From: Petrolisthes cinctipes
Taxonomy: Eukaryota; Arthropoda; Malacostraca; Decapoda; Porcellanidae
Length of the DNA stretch: 64,000 bases
Direction of reading: 5' to 3'
Assembly: GCA_033782935.1 (NCBI GenBank)
Contig: JAWQEG010001306.1
Coordinates: forward strand, 1,364,001 to 1,428,000
Shown here: positions 27,025 to 40,442 of the stretch, piece by piece
Layout: the number at the start of each line of letters is the position of its first letter
Numbering within the stretch: position 1 is the first letter of the stretch
Notes under the pieces: generated by a model
Database searches by the model: none
What the model saw: only the letters and a program-made list of their open reading frames with translations
What the model was told of the DNA's origin: nothing
Made by a program: the position numbers and the translations under genes

Positions 27025-30000
27025 GTGTTAGAGTATTTTCAAAATACATGCTCAAAACATACTGAAAATCGATCTTTTAGGTGCCCAAAAGTCGATATGT
27101 GCATGCATCTTCAGTACCCGTTTATATCTCAAATTCAGGCTCAAAACACCCGAAAATTCAATATTTTGGGGTCCCAGAAGCAATCTGTACATGCCTACTC
27201 AGTGTTAGAGTATTTTCAAAATACAGGCCCAAAACATGCTGAAAATCGATATTTTAGATGCCCAAAGTCAATATGTGCATGTATCTTCTGTACCCGTTTA
27301 TATCTCAAATTCAGGCTCAAAACACCCGAAAATTCAATATTTTGGGGTCCCAGAAGCAATCTGTACATGCCTACACAGTGCTAGAATATTTTCAAAATAT
27401 AGGCTAAAAACATGCTAAAAATCGACATTTTAGGTGCCAAAAAATCGATATCTCAAATTCAGTCCCAAAACACCCGAAAATTCGATATTTAGAGGTCCCA
27501 GAAGGTATCTGTACATGCCTACTCCGTGTTAGAGTATTTTCAAAATACATGCCAAAAACATACTGAAAATCGATCTTTTAGGTGCCCAAAAGTCGATATG
27601 TGCATGCATCTTCTGTACCCGTTTATATCTCAAATTCTGGCCCTAAACTCCCGAAAATTCGATATTTTGGGGTCCCAGAAGCGATCTGTACATGCCTACT
27701 CCGTGTTAGAGTATTTTCAAAATTCAGGCCCAAAACATGCTGAAAATCGATGTTTTTGGTGCCCAAAGTCAATATGTGCATGTATCTTCTGTACCCGTTT
27801 ATATCTCAAATTCAGGCTCAAAACACCCGAAAATTCAATATTTGGGGGTCCCAGAAGCAATCTGTACATGCCTACTCAGTGCTAGAATATTTTCAAAATA
27901 TAGGCTAAAAACATGCTAAAAATCGATCTTTTAGGTGCCAAAAAGTCGATATCTCAAATTCAGTCCCAAAACACCCGAAAATTCGATATTTATGGGTCCC
28001 AGAAGCGATCTGTACATGCTTACTCCGTGTTAGAGTATTTTCAAAATACATGCTCAAAACATACTGAAAATCGATCTTTTAGGTGCACAAAAGTCGATAT
28101 GTGCATGCATCTTCAGTACCCGTTTATATCACAAATTCAGGCTCAAAACACCAGAAAATTCAATATTTTGGGGTCCCAGAAGCAATCTGTACATGCCTAC
28201 TCAGTGTTAGAGTATTTTCAAAATACAGGCCCAAAACATGCTGAAAATCGATATTTTAGATGACCAAAGTCAATATGTGCATGTATCTTCTGTACCCGTT
28301 TATATCTCAAATTCAGGCTCAAAACACCCGAAAATTCAATATTTTGGGGTCCCAGAAGCAATCTGTACATGCCTACACAGTGCTAGAATATTTTCAAAAT
28401 ATAGGCTAAAAACATGCTAAAAATCGACATTTTAGGTGCCAAAAAATCGATATCTCAAATTCAGTCCCAAAACACCCGAAAATTCGATATTTAGAGGTCC
28501 CAGAAGGTATCTGTACATGCCTACTCCGTGTTAGAGTATTTTCAAAATACATGCCAAAAACATACTGAAAATCGATCTTTTAGGTGCCCAAAAGTCGATA
28601 TGTGCATGCATCTTCTGTACCCGTTTATATCTCAAATTCTGGCCCTAAACTCCCGAAAATTCGATATTTTGGGGTCCCAGAAGCGATCTGTACATGCCTA
28701 CTCCGTGTTAGAGTATTTTCAAAATTCAGGCCCAAAACATGCTGAAAATCGATGTTTTTGGTGCCCAAAGTCAATATGTGCATGTATCTTCTGTACCCGT
28801 TTATATCTCAAATTCAGGCTCAAAACACCCGAAAATTCAATATTTGGGGGTCCCAGAAGCAATCTGTACATGCCTACTCAGTGCTAGAATATTTTCAAAA
28901 TATAGGCTAAAAACATGCTAAAAATCGATCTTTTAGGTGCCAAAAAGTCGATATCTCAAATTCAGTCCCAAAACACCCGAAAATTCGATATTTATGGGTC
29001 CCAGAAGCGATCTGTACATGCTTACTCCGTGTTAGAGTATTTTCAAAATACATGCTCAAAACATACTGAAAATCGATCTTTTAGGTGCACAAAAGTCGAT
29101 ATGTGCATGCATCTTCAGTACCCGTTTATATCACAAATTCAGGCTCAAAACACCAGAAAATTCAATATTTTGGGGTCCCAGAAGCAATCTGTACATGCCT
29201 ACTCAGTGTTAGAGTATTTTCAAAATACAGGCCCAAAACATGCTGAAAATCGATATTTTAGATGACCAAAGCCAATATGTGCATGTATCTTCTGTACCCG
29301 TTTATATCTCAAATTCAGGCTCAAAACACCCGAAAATTCAATATTTTGGGGTCCCAGAAGCAATCTGTACATGCCTACACAGTGCTAGAATATTTTCAAA
29401 ATATAGGCTAAAAACATGCTAAAAATCGACATTTTAGGTGCCAAAAAATCGATATCTCAAATTCAGTCCCAAAACACCCGAAAATTCGATATTTAGAGGT
29501 CCCAGAAGGTATCTGTACATGCCTACTCCGTGTTAGAGTATTTTCAAAATACAGGCCAAAAACATACTGAAAATCGATCTTTTAGGTGCCCAAAAGTCGA
29601 TATGTGCATGCATCTTCTGTACCCGTTTATATCTCAAATTCTGGCCCTAAACTCCCGAAAATTCGATATTTTGGGGTCCCAGAAGCGATCTGTACATGCC
29701 TACTCCGTGTTAGAGTATTTTCAAAATTCAGGCCCAAAACATGCTGAAAATCGATGTTTTTGGTGCCTAAAGTCAATATGTGCATGTATCTTCTGTACCC
29801 GTTTATATCTCAAATTCAGGCTCAAAACACCCGAAAATTCAATATTTTGGGGTCCCAGAAGCAATCTGTACATGCCTACACAGTGCTAGAATATTTTCAA
29901 AATATAGGCTAAAAACATGCTAAAAATCGATCTTCTAGGTGCCAAAAAGTCGATATCTCAAATTCAGTCCCAAAACACCCGAAAATTCGATATTTAGGGG

Positions 30001-30030
30001 TCCCAGAAGCGATCTGTACATGCTTACTCC
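27025..30030 (+). repeat. HOR block 7 with a 1002 bp hexamer tandem duplication
   Basis: Units start at 27025, 27526, 28027, 28528, 29029 and 29530, all 501 bp. Hexamers 27526-28527 and 28528-29529 share at least eight rare variants (ACATGCCAAAAAC, AAACTCCCG, CGATGTTTTTGG, TTTGGGGGTCCC, TTTATGGGTCCC, CATGCTTACTCC, TATCACAAATTC, GATGACCAAAG). By eye I saw one difference, AAAGTCAAT versus AAAGCCAAT near 29271. Confidence 0.9.
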
Positions 30031-30674
30031 GTGTTAGAGTATTTTCAAAATACATGCTCAAAACATACTGAAAATCGATCTTTTAGGTGCACAAAAGTCG
30101 ATATGTGCATGCATCTTCAGTACCCGTTTATATCACAAATTCAGGCTCAAAACACCCGAAAATTCAATATTTTGGGGTCCCAGAAGCAATCTGTACATGC
30201 CTACTCAGTGTTAGAGTATTTTCAAAATACAGGCCCAAAACATGCTGAAAATCGATATTTTAGATGCCCAAAGTCAATATGTGCATGTATCTTCTGTACC
30301 CGTTTATATCTCAAATTCTTGCTCAAAACACCCGAAAATTCAATATTTTGGGGTCCCAGAAGCAATCTGTACATGCCTACACAGTGCTAGAATATTTTCA
30401 AAATATAGGCTAAGAACATGCTAAAAATCGACATTTTAGGTGCCAAAAAGTCGATATCACAAATTCAGTCCCAAAACACCCGAAAATTCGATATTTAGAG
30501 GTCCCAGAAGGTATCTGTACATGCCTACTCCGTGTTAGAGTATTTTCAAAATACAGGCCAAAAACATACTGAAAATCGATCTTTTAGGTGCCCAAAAGTC
30601 GATATGTGCATGTATCTTCTGTACCCGTTTATATCTCAAATTCTGGCCCTAAACACCCGAAAATTCGATATTTT

Positions 30675-30684
30675 GACCCGGGTC
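30675..30684. repeat. GACCCGGGTC palindrome created by a 4 bp insertion (copy 1)
   Basis: The usual TTTTGGGGTCCC reads TTTTGACCCGGGTCCC in this A2 monomer, a 4 bp insertion (ACCC) that makes a perfect 10 bp palindrome. GACCC is the reverse complement of the adjacent GGGTC, as expected from a locally templated insertion. Confidence 0.9.
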
Positions 30685-32391
30685 CCAGAAGCGATCTGTA
30701 CATGCCTACTCCGTGTTAGAGTATTTTCAAAATTCAGGCCCAAAACATGCTGAAAATCGATATTTTTGGTGCCCAAAGTCAATATGTGCATGTATCTTCT
30801 GTACCCGTTTATATCTCAAATTCAGGCTCAAAACACCCGAAAATTTAATATTTCGGGGTCCCAGAAGCAATCTGTACATGCCTACTCAGTGCTTGAATAT
30901 TTTCAAAATATAGGCTAAAAACATGCAAAAAATCGATCTTTTAGGTGCCAAAAAGTCGATATCTCAAATTCAGTCCCAAAACACCCGAAAATTCGATATT
31001 TAGGGGTCCCAGAAGCGATCTGTACATGCCTACTCCGTGTTAGAGTATTTTCAAAATATATGCTCAAAACATACTGAAAATCGATCTTTTAGGTGCACAA
31101 AAGTCGATATGTGCATGCATCTTCAGTACCCGTTTATATCTCAAATTCAGGCTCAAAACACCCGAAAATTCAATATTTTGGGGTCCCAGAAGCAATCTGT
31201 AAATGCCTACTCAGTGTTAGAGTATTTTCAAAATACAGGCCCAAAATATGCTGAAAATCGATATTTTAGATGCCCAAAGTCAATATGTGCATGTATCTTC
31301 TGTACCCGTTTATATCTCAAATTCAGGCTCAAAACACCCGAAAATTCAATATTTTGGGGTCCCAGAAGCAATCTGTACATGCCTACACAGTGCTAGAATA
31401 TTTTCAAAATATAGGCTAAAAACATGCTAAAAATCGACATTTTAGGTGCCAAAAAATCGATATCTCAAATTCAGTCCCAAAACACCCGAAAATTCGATAT
31501 TTAGAGGTCCCAGAAGGTATCTGTACATTCCTACTCCGTGTTAGAGTATTTTCAAAATACAGGGCAAAAACATACTGAAAATCGATCTTTTAGGTGCCTA
31601 AAAGTCGATATGTGCATGCATCTTCTGTACCCGTTTATATCTCAAATTCTGGCCCTAAACACCCGAAAATTCGATATTTTGGGGTCCCAGAAGCGATCTG
31701 TACATGCCTACTCCGTGTTAGAGTATTTTCAAAATTCAGGCCCAAAACATGCTGAAAATCGATGTTTTTGGTGCCCAAAGTCAATATGTGCATGTATCTT
31801 CTGTACCCGTTTATATCTCAAATTCAGGCTCAAAACACCCGAAAATTCAATATTTTGGGGTCCCAGAAGCAATCTGTACATGCCTACTCAGTGCTAGAAT
31901 ATTTTCAAAATATAGGCTAAAAACAAGCTAAAAATCGATCTTTTAGGTGCCAAAAAGTCGATATCTCAAATTCAGTCCCAAAACACCCGAAAATTCGATA
32001 TTTAGGGGTCCCAGAAGCGATCTGTACATGCCTACTCCGGGTTAGAGTATTTTCAAAATACAGGCCAAAAACATACTGAAAATCGATCTTTTAGGTGCCC
32101 AAAAGTCGATATGTGCATTCATCTTCTGTACCCGTTTATATCTCATATTCTGGCCCTAAACTCCCGAAAATTAGATATTTTGGGGTCCCAGAAGCGATCT
32201 GTACATGCCTACTCCGTGTTAGAGTATTTTCAAAATTCAGGCCCAAAAGATGCTGAAAATCGATATTTTTGGTGCCCAAAGTCAATATGTGCATGTATCT
32301 TCTGTACCCGTTTATATCTCAAATTCAGGCTCAAAACACCCGAAAATTCAATTTTTTGGGGTTTCAGAAGCAATCTGTACATGCCTACTCA

Positions 32392-32892
32392 GTGCTAGAA
32401 TATTTTCAAAATACAGGCCAAAAACATACTGAAAATCGATCTTTTAGGTGCCCAAAAGTCGATATGTGCATGCATCTTCTGTACCCGTTTATATCTCAAA
32501 TTCTGGCCATAAACTCCCGAAAATTCGATATTTTGGGGTCCCAGAAGCGATCTGTACATGCCTACTCCGTGTTAGAGTATTTTCAAAATTCAGGCCCAAA
32601 ACATGCTGAAAATCGATGTTTTTGGTGCCCAAAGTCAATATGTGCATGTATCTTCTGTACCCGTTTATATCTCAAATTCAGGCTCAAAACACCCGAAAAT
32701 TCAATATTTTGGGGTCCCAGAAGCAATCTGTACATGTCTACTCAGTGCTAGAATATTTTCAAAATATAGGCTAAAAACATGCTAAAAATCGATCTTCTAG
32801 GTGCCAAAAAGTCGATATCTCAAATTCAGTCCCAAAACACTCGAAAATTCCATATTTAGGGGTCCCAGAAGCAATCTGTACATGCCTACTCA
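32392..32892 (+). repeat. Hybrid trimer: C-start/A2 fusion, B2, C with A1-like end
   Basis: The first monomer begins GTGCTAGAATATTTTC (C) but continues CAAAATACAGGCC and keeps the full 177 bp (A2). The last monomer is C2-like but ends AGAAGCAATCTG...CTCAGTG like A1 and is followed by B1 at 32893. These two switches mark exchange points: one within ~20 bp at the monomer start, the other in the TTTAGGGGTCCCAGAAGC region. Confidence 0.82.
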
Positions 32893-33359
32893 GTGTTAGA
32901 GTATTTTCAAAATACAGGCCCAAAACATGCTGAAAATCGATATTTTAGATGCCCAAAGTCAATATGTGCATGTATCTTCTGTACCCGTTTATATATCAAA
33001 TTCAGGCTCAAAACACCCGAAAATTCAATATTTTGGGGTCCCAGAAGCAATCTGTACATGCCTACACAGTGCTAGAATATTTTCAAAATATAGGCTAAAA
33101 ACATGCTAAAAATCGACATTTTAGGTGCCAAAAAGTCGATATCACAAATTCAGTCCCAAAACACCCGAAAATTCGATATTTAGAGGTCCCAGAAGGTATC
33201 TGTACATGCCTACTCCGTGTTAGAGTATTTTCAAAATACAGGCCAAAAACATACTGAAAATCGATCTTTTAGGTGCCCAAAAGTCGATATGTGCATGTAT
33301 CTTCTGTACCCGTTTATATCTCAAATTCTGGCCCTAAACACCCGAAAATTCGATATTTT

Positions 33360-33369
33360 GACCCGGGTC
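33360..33369. repeat. GACCCGGGTC palindrome created by a 4 bp insertion (copy 2)
   Basis: The same insertion as at 30675, exactly 2685 bp downstream, in a unit with the same neighbours. I saw no third copy, so it works as a marker of this one duplication. Confidence 0.9.
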
Positions 33370-34723
33370 CCAGAAGCGATCTGTACATGCCTACTCCGTG
33401 TTAGAGTATTTTCAAAATTCAGGCCCAAAACATGCTGAAAATCGATATTTTTGGTGCCCAAAGTCAATATGTGCATGTATCTTCTGTACCCGTTTATATC
33501 TCAAATTCAGGCTCAAAACACCCGAAAATTCAATATTTTGGGGTCCCAGAAGCAATCTGTACATGCCTACTCAGTGCTAGAATATTTTCAAAATATAGGC
33601 TAAAAACATGCAAAAAATCGATCTTTTAGGTGCCAAAAAGTCGATATCTCAAATTCAGTCCCAAAACACTCGAAAATTCGATATTTAGGGGTCCCAGAAG
33701 CGATCTGTACATGCCTACTCCGTGTTAGAGTATTTTCAAAATACATGCTCAAAACATACTGAAAATCGATCTTTTAGGTGCACAAAAGTCGATATGTGCA
33801 TGCATCTTCAGTACCCGTTTATATCTCAAATTCAGGCTCAAAACACCCGAAAATTCAATATTTTGGGGTCCCAGAAGCAATCTGTACATGCCTACTCAGT
33901 GTTAGAGTATTTTCAAAATACAGGCCCAAAATATGCTGAAAATCGATATTTTAGATGCCCAAAGTCAATATGTGCATGTATCTTCTGTACCCGTTTATAT
34001 CTCAAATTCAGGCTCAAAACACCCGAAAATTCAATATTTTGGGGTCCCAGAAGCAATCTGTACATGCCTACACAGTGCTAGAATATTTTCAAAATATAGG
34101 CTAAAAACATGCTAAAAATCGACATTTTAGGTGCCAAAAAATCGATATCTCAAATTCAGTCCCAAAACACCCGAAAATTCGATATTTAGAGGTCCCAGAA
34201 GGTATCTGTACATGCCTACTCCGTGTTAGAGTATTTTCAAAATACAGGCCAAAAACATACTGAAAATCGATCTTTTAGGTGCCTAAAAGTCGATATGTGC
34301 ATGCATCTTCTGTACCCGTTTATATCTCAAATTCTGGCCCTAAACACCCGAAAATTCGATATTTTGGGGTCCCAGAAGCGATCTGTACATGCCTACTCCG
34401 TGTTAGAGTATTTTCAAAATTCAGGCCCAAAACATGCTGAAAATCGATGTTTTTGGTGCCCAAAGTCAATATGTGCATGTATCTTCTGTACCCGTTTATA
34501 TCTCAAATTCAGGCTCAAAACACCCGAAAATTCAATATTTTGGGGTCCCAGAAGCAATCTGTACATGCCTACTCAGTGCTAGAATATTTTCAAAATATAG
34601 GCTAAAAACATGCTAAAAATCGATCGTTTAGGTGCCAAAAAGTCGATATCTCAAATTGAGTCCCAAAACACCCGAAAATTCGATATTTAGGGGTCCCAGA
34701 AGAGATCTGTACATGCCTACTCC

Positions 34724-37700
34724 GGATTAGAGTATTTTCAAAATACATGCTGAAAACATACTAAAAATCGATCTTTTAGGTGCACAAAAGTCGATATGTG
34801 CATGCATCTTCAGTACCCGTTTATATCTCAAATTCAGGCTCAAAACACCCGAAAATTCAATATTTTGGGGTCCCAGAAACAATCTGTACATGCCTACTCA
34901 GTGTTAGAGTATTTTCAAAATACAGGCCCAAAACATGCTGATAATCGATATTTTTGGTGCACAAAGTCAATATGTACATGTATCTTCTGTACCCGTTTAT
35001 ATCTCAAATTCAGGCTCAAAACACCCGAAAATTCAATATTTTGAGGGTCCCAGAAGCAATCTGTACATTCCTACTCAGTGCTAGAATATTTTCAAAATAT
35101 AGGCTAAAAACATGCTAAAAATCGATCTTTTAGGTGCCAAAAAGTCGATATCTCAAATTCAGTCCCAAAACACCCGAAAATTCGATATTTAGGGGACCCA
35201 GAAGCGATCTGTACATGCCTACTCCGGGTTAGAGTATTTTCAAAATACAGGCCAAAAACATACTGAAAATCGATCTTTTAGGTGCCCATAAGTCGATATG
35301 TGCATTCATCTTCTGTACCCGTTTATATCTCAAATTCTGGCCCTAAACTCCCGAAAATTAGATATTTTGGGGTCCCAAAAGCGATCTGTACATGCCTACT
35401 CCGTGTTAGAGTATTTTCAAAATTCAGGCCCAAAACATGCTGAAAATCGATATTTTTGGTGCCCAAAGTCAATATGGGCATGTATCTTCTGTACCCGTTT
35501 ATATCTCAAATTCAGGCTCAAAACACCCGAAAATTCAATATTTTCGGGTTTCAGAAGCAATCTGTACATGCCTACTCAGTGCTAGAATATTTTCAAAATA
35601 TAGGCTAAAAACATGCTAAAAATCGATCTTTTAGGTGCCAAAAAGTCGATATCTCAAATTCAGTCCCAAAACACCCGAAAATTCGATATTTAGGGGTCCC
35701 AGAAGCGATCTGTACATGCCTACTCCGGGTTAGAGTATTTTCAAAATACAGGCCAAAAACATACTGAAAATCGATCTTTTAGGTGCCCATAAGTCGATAT
35801 GTGCATTCATCTTCTGTACCCGTTTATATCTCAAATTCTGGCCCTAAACTCCCGAAAATTAGATATTTTGGGGTCCCAAAAGCGATCTGTACATGCCTAC
35901 TCCGTGTTAGAGTATTTTCAAAATTCAGGCCAAAAACATGCTGAAAATCGATATTTTCGGTGCCAAAAGTCAATATGGGCATGTATCTTCTGTACCCGTT
36001 TATATCTCAAATTCAGGCTCAAAACACCCGAAAATTCAATATTTTCGGGTTTCAGAAGCAATCTGTACATGCCTACTCAGTGCTAGAATATTTTCAAAAT
36101 ATAGGCTAAAAACATGCTAAAAATCGATCTTTTAGGTGCCAAAAAGTCGATATCTCAAATTCAGTCCCAAAACACCCGAAAATTCGATATTTAGGGGTCC
36201 CAGAAGCGATCTGTACATGCCTACTCCGTGTTAGAGTATTTTCAAAATACATGCTCAAAACATACTAAAAATCGATCTTTTAGGTGCACAAAAGTCGATA
36301 TGTGCATGCATCTTCAGTACCCGTTTATATCTCAAATTCAGGCTCAAAACACCCGAAAATTCAATATTTTGGGGTCCCAGAAGCAATCTGTACATGCCTA
36401 CTCAGTGTTAGAGTATTTTCAAAATACAGGCCCAAAACATGCTGAAAATCGATATTTTAGATGCCCAAAGTCAATATGTGCATGTATCTTCTGTATCCGT
36501 TTATATCTCAAATTCAGGCTCAAAACACCCGAAAATTCAATATTTTGGGGTCCCAGAAGCAATCTGTACATGCCTACACAGTGCTAGAATATTTTCAAAA
36601 TATAGGCTAAAAACATGCTAAAAATCGACATTTTATGTGCCAAAAAATCGATATCTCAAATTTAGTCCCAAAACACCCGAAAATTCGATATTTAGAGGTC
36701 CCAGAAGGTATCTGTACATGCCTACTCCGTGTTAGAGTATTTTCAAAATACAGGCCAAAAACATACTGAAAATCGATCTTTTAGGTGCCCAAAAGTCGAT
36801 ATGTGCATGCATCTTCTGTACCCGTTTATATCTCAAATTCTGGCCCTAAACACCCGAAAATTCGATATTTTGGGGTCCCAGAAGCGATCTGTACATGCCT
36901 ACTCCGTGTTAGAGTATTTTCAAAATTCAGGCCCAAAACATGCTGAAAATCGATGTTTTTGGTGCCCAAAGTCAATATGTGCATGTATCTTCTGTACCCG
37001 TTTATATCTCAAATTCAGGCTCAAAACACCCGAAAATTCAATATTTTGGGGTCCCAGAAGCAATCTGTACATGCCTACTCAGTGCTAGAATATTTTCAAA
37101 ATATTGGCTAAAAACATGCTAAAAATCGATCTTTTAGGTGCCAAAAAGTCGATATCTCAAATTCAGTCCCAAAACACCCGAAAATTCGATATTTAGGGGT
37201 TTCAGAAGAGATCTGTACATGCCTACTCCGGATTAGAGTATTTTCAAAATACATGCTCAAAACATACTAAAAATCGATCTTTTAGGTGCACAAAAGTCGA
37301 TATGTGCATGCATCTTCAGTACCCGTTTATATCTCAAATTCAGGCTCAAAACACCCGAAAATTCAATATTTTGGGGTCCCAGAAACAATCTGTACATGCC
37401 TACTCAGTGTTAGAGTATTTTCAAAATACAGGCCCAAAACATGCTGATAATCGATATTTTTGGTGCCCAAAGTCAATATGTACATGTATCTTCTGTACCC
37501 GTTTATATCTCAAATTCAGGCTCAAAACACCCGAAAATTCAATATTTTGGGGTCCCAGAAGCAATCTGTACATGCCTACACAGTGCTAGAATATTTTCAA
37601 AATATAGGCTAAAAACATGGTAAAAATCGACATTTTATGTGCCAAAAAATCGATATCTCAAATTTAGTCCCAAAACACCCGAAAATTCGATATTTAGAGG

Positions 37701-38231
37701 TCCCAGAAGGTATCTGTACATGCCTACTCCGTGTTAGAGTATTTTCAAAATACAGGCCAAAAACATACTGGAAATCGATCTTTTAGGTGCCCAAAAGTCG
37801 ATATGTGCATGCATCTTCTGTACCCGTTTATATCTCAAATTCTGGCCCTAAACACCCGAAAATTCGATATTTTGGGGTCCCAGAAGCGATCTGTACATGC
37901 CTACTCCGTGTTAGAGTATTTTCAAAATTCAGGCCCAAAACATGCTGAAAATCGATATATTTTGTGCCCAAAGTCAATATGTGCATGTATCTTCTGTACC
38001 CGTTTATATCTCAAATTCAGGCTCAAAACACCCGAAAATTCAATATTTTGGGGCCCTAGAAGCAATCTGTACATGCCTACTCAGTGCTAGAATATTTTCA
38101 TAATATAGGCTAAAAACATGCTAAAAATCGATCTTTTAGGTGCCAAAAAGTCGATATCTCAAATTCAGTCCCAAAACACCCGAAAATTCGATATTTAGGG
38201 GTCCCAGAAGCGATCTGTACATGCCTACTCC
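34724..38231 (+). repeat. HOR block 9 with a 501 bp tandem trimer duplication
   Basis: Units start at 34724 (502 bp), 35226, 35727, 36228, 36729, 37230 and 37731. Units 35226 and 35727 are near-identical tandem copies sharing CCGGGTTAG, GTGCCCATAAG, GTGCATTCATC, AAAATTAGATATT, AATATGGGCATG and TATTTTCGGGTTTCAG. Units 34724 and 37230 share CCGGATTAG, AGAGATCTG, CAGAAACAATCTG and GCTGATAATCG at offset 2506. CCGGGTTAG and GTGCATTCATC also link 35226 to 32039. Confidence 0.88.
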
Positions 38232-39736
38232 GTGTTAGAGTATTTTCAAAATACATGCTCAAAAACATACTGAAGATCGATCTTTTAGGTGCACAAAAGT
38301 CGATATGTGCATGCATCTTCAGTACCCGTTTATATCTCAAATTCAGGTTAAAAACACCCGAAAATTCAATATTTTGAAGTCCCAGAAGCAATCTGTACAT
38401 GCCTACTCAGTGTTAGAGTATTTTCAAAATACAGGCCCAAAACATGCTGAAAATCGATATTTTAGATGCCCAAAGTCAATATGTGCATGTATCTTCTGTA
38501 CTCGTTTATATCTCATATTCAGGCTCAAAACACCCGAAAATTCAATATTTTGGGGTCCCAGAAGCAATCTCTACATGCCTACACAGTGCTAGAATATTTT
38601 CAAAATATAGGCTAAAAACATGCTAAAAATCGACATTTTAGGTGCCAAAAAATCGATATCTCAAATTCAGTCCCAAAACACCCGAAAATTCGATATTTAG
38701 AGGTCCCAGAAGGTATCTGTACATGCCTACTTCGTGTTAGAGTATTTTCAAAATACAGGCCAAAAACATATTGAAAATCGATCTTTTAGGTGCCCAAAAG
38801 TCGATATGTGCATGCATCTTCTGTACCCGTTTATATCTCAAATTCTGGCCCTATACACCCGAAAATTCGATATTTTGGGGTCCCAGAAGCGATCTGTACA
38901 TGCCTACTCCGTGTTAGAGTATTTTCAAAAATTCATGCCCAAAACATGCTGAAAATCGATATTTTTGGTGCCCAAAGTCAATATGTGCATGTATCTTCTG
39001 TACCCGTTTATATCTCAAATTCAGGCTCAAAACAACCGAAAATTCAATATTTTGGGGTCCCAGAAGCAATCTGTACATGCCTACTCAGTGCTAGAATATT
39101 TTCAAAATATAGGCTAAAAACATGCTAAAAATCGATCTTTTAGGCGCCAAAAAGTCGATATCTCAAATTCAGTCCCAAAACACCCGAAAATTCGATATTT
39201 AGGGGTCCCAGAAGCGATCTGTACATGCCTACTCCGTGTTAGAGTATTTTCAAAATACATGCTCAAAACATACTAAAAATCGATCTTTTAGGTGCACAAA
39301 AGTCGATATGTGCATGCATCTTCAGTACCCGTTTATATCTCAAATTCAGGCTCAAAACACCCGAAAATTCAATATTTTGGGGTCCCAGAAGCAATCTGTA
39401 TATTCCTACTCAGTGTTAGAGTATTTTCAAAATACAGGCCCAAAACATGCTGAAAATCGATATTTTAGATGCCAAAAGTCAATATGTGCATGTATCTTCT
39501 GTACCCGTTTATATCTCAAATTCAGGCTCAAAACACCCGAAAATTCAATATTTTGGGGTCCCAGAAGCAATCTGTACATGCCTACACAGTGCTAGAATAT
39601 TTTCAAAATATAGGCTAAAAACATGCTAAAAATCGACATTTTAGGTGCCAAAAAAACGATATCTCAAATTCAGTCTCAAAACACCCGAAAATTCGATATT
39701 TAGAGGTCCCAGAAGCGATCTGTACATGCCTACTCC

Positions 39737-40089
39737 GTGTTAGAGTATTTTCAAAATACATGCTCAAAACATACTGAAAATCGATCTTTTAGGTGCACAA
39801 AAGTCGATATGTGCATGCATCTTCTGTACCCGTTTATATCTCAAATTCTGGCCCTAAACACCCGAAAATTCGATATTTTGGGGTCCCAGAAGCGATCTGT
39901 ACATGCCTACTCCGTGTTAGAGTATTTTCAAAATTCAGGCCCAAAACATGCTGAAAATCGATATTTTTGGTGCCCAAAGTCAATATGTGCATGTATCTTC
40001 TGTACCCGTTTATATCTCAAATTCAGTCCCAAAACACCCGAAAATTCGATATTTAGGGGTCCCAGAAGCGATCTGTACATGCCTACTCC
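39737..40089 (+). repeat. Dimer unit A-B with C-like 3' end (353 bp)
   Basis: A is followed by a B2 whose distal part changes from the B form CAGGCTCAAAAC to the C form CAGTCCCAAAAC...TTTAGGGGTCCC, and then A starts directly at 40090. One C-equivalent (148 bp) is missing, consistent with exchange between the distal half of B and that of C, downstream of the CTCAAATTCAG box they share. Confidence 0.85.
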
Positions 40090-40442
40090 GTGTTAGAGTA
40101 TTTTCAAAATACATGCTCAAAACATACTAAAAATCGATCTTTTATGTGCACAAAAGTCGATATGTGCATGCATCTTCAGTACCCGTTTATATCTCAAATT
40201 CAGGCTCAAAACACCCGAAAATTCAATATTTTGGGGTCCGAGAAGCAATCTGTACATGCCTACTCAGTGTTAGAGTATTTTCAAAATACAGGCCCAAAAC
40301 ATGCTGAAAATCGATATTTTAGATGCCCAAAGTCAATATGTGCATGTATCTTCTGTACCCGTTTATATCTCAAATTCAGGCTCAAAACACCCGAAAATTC
40401 AATATTTTGGGGTCCCAGAAGCAATCTGTACATGCCTACTCA

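Larger units (their letters stand above)
30031..34723 (+). repeat. HOR block 8 with a 2685 bp offset duplication
   Basis: Units start at 30031, 30532 (505 bp), 31037, 31538, 32039 (A2-B2, 353 bp), 32392 (501 bp), 32893 (B1-C1, 324 bp), 33217 (505 bp), 33722 and 34223. About 30.2-31.9 kb matches 32.9-34.6 kb at offset 2685. The clearest shared marker is a 4 bp insertion making GACCCGGGTC. The breakpoint region 32392-32892 shows two hybrid monomers. Confidence 0.88.
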
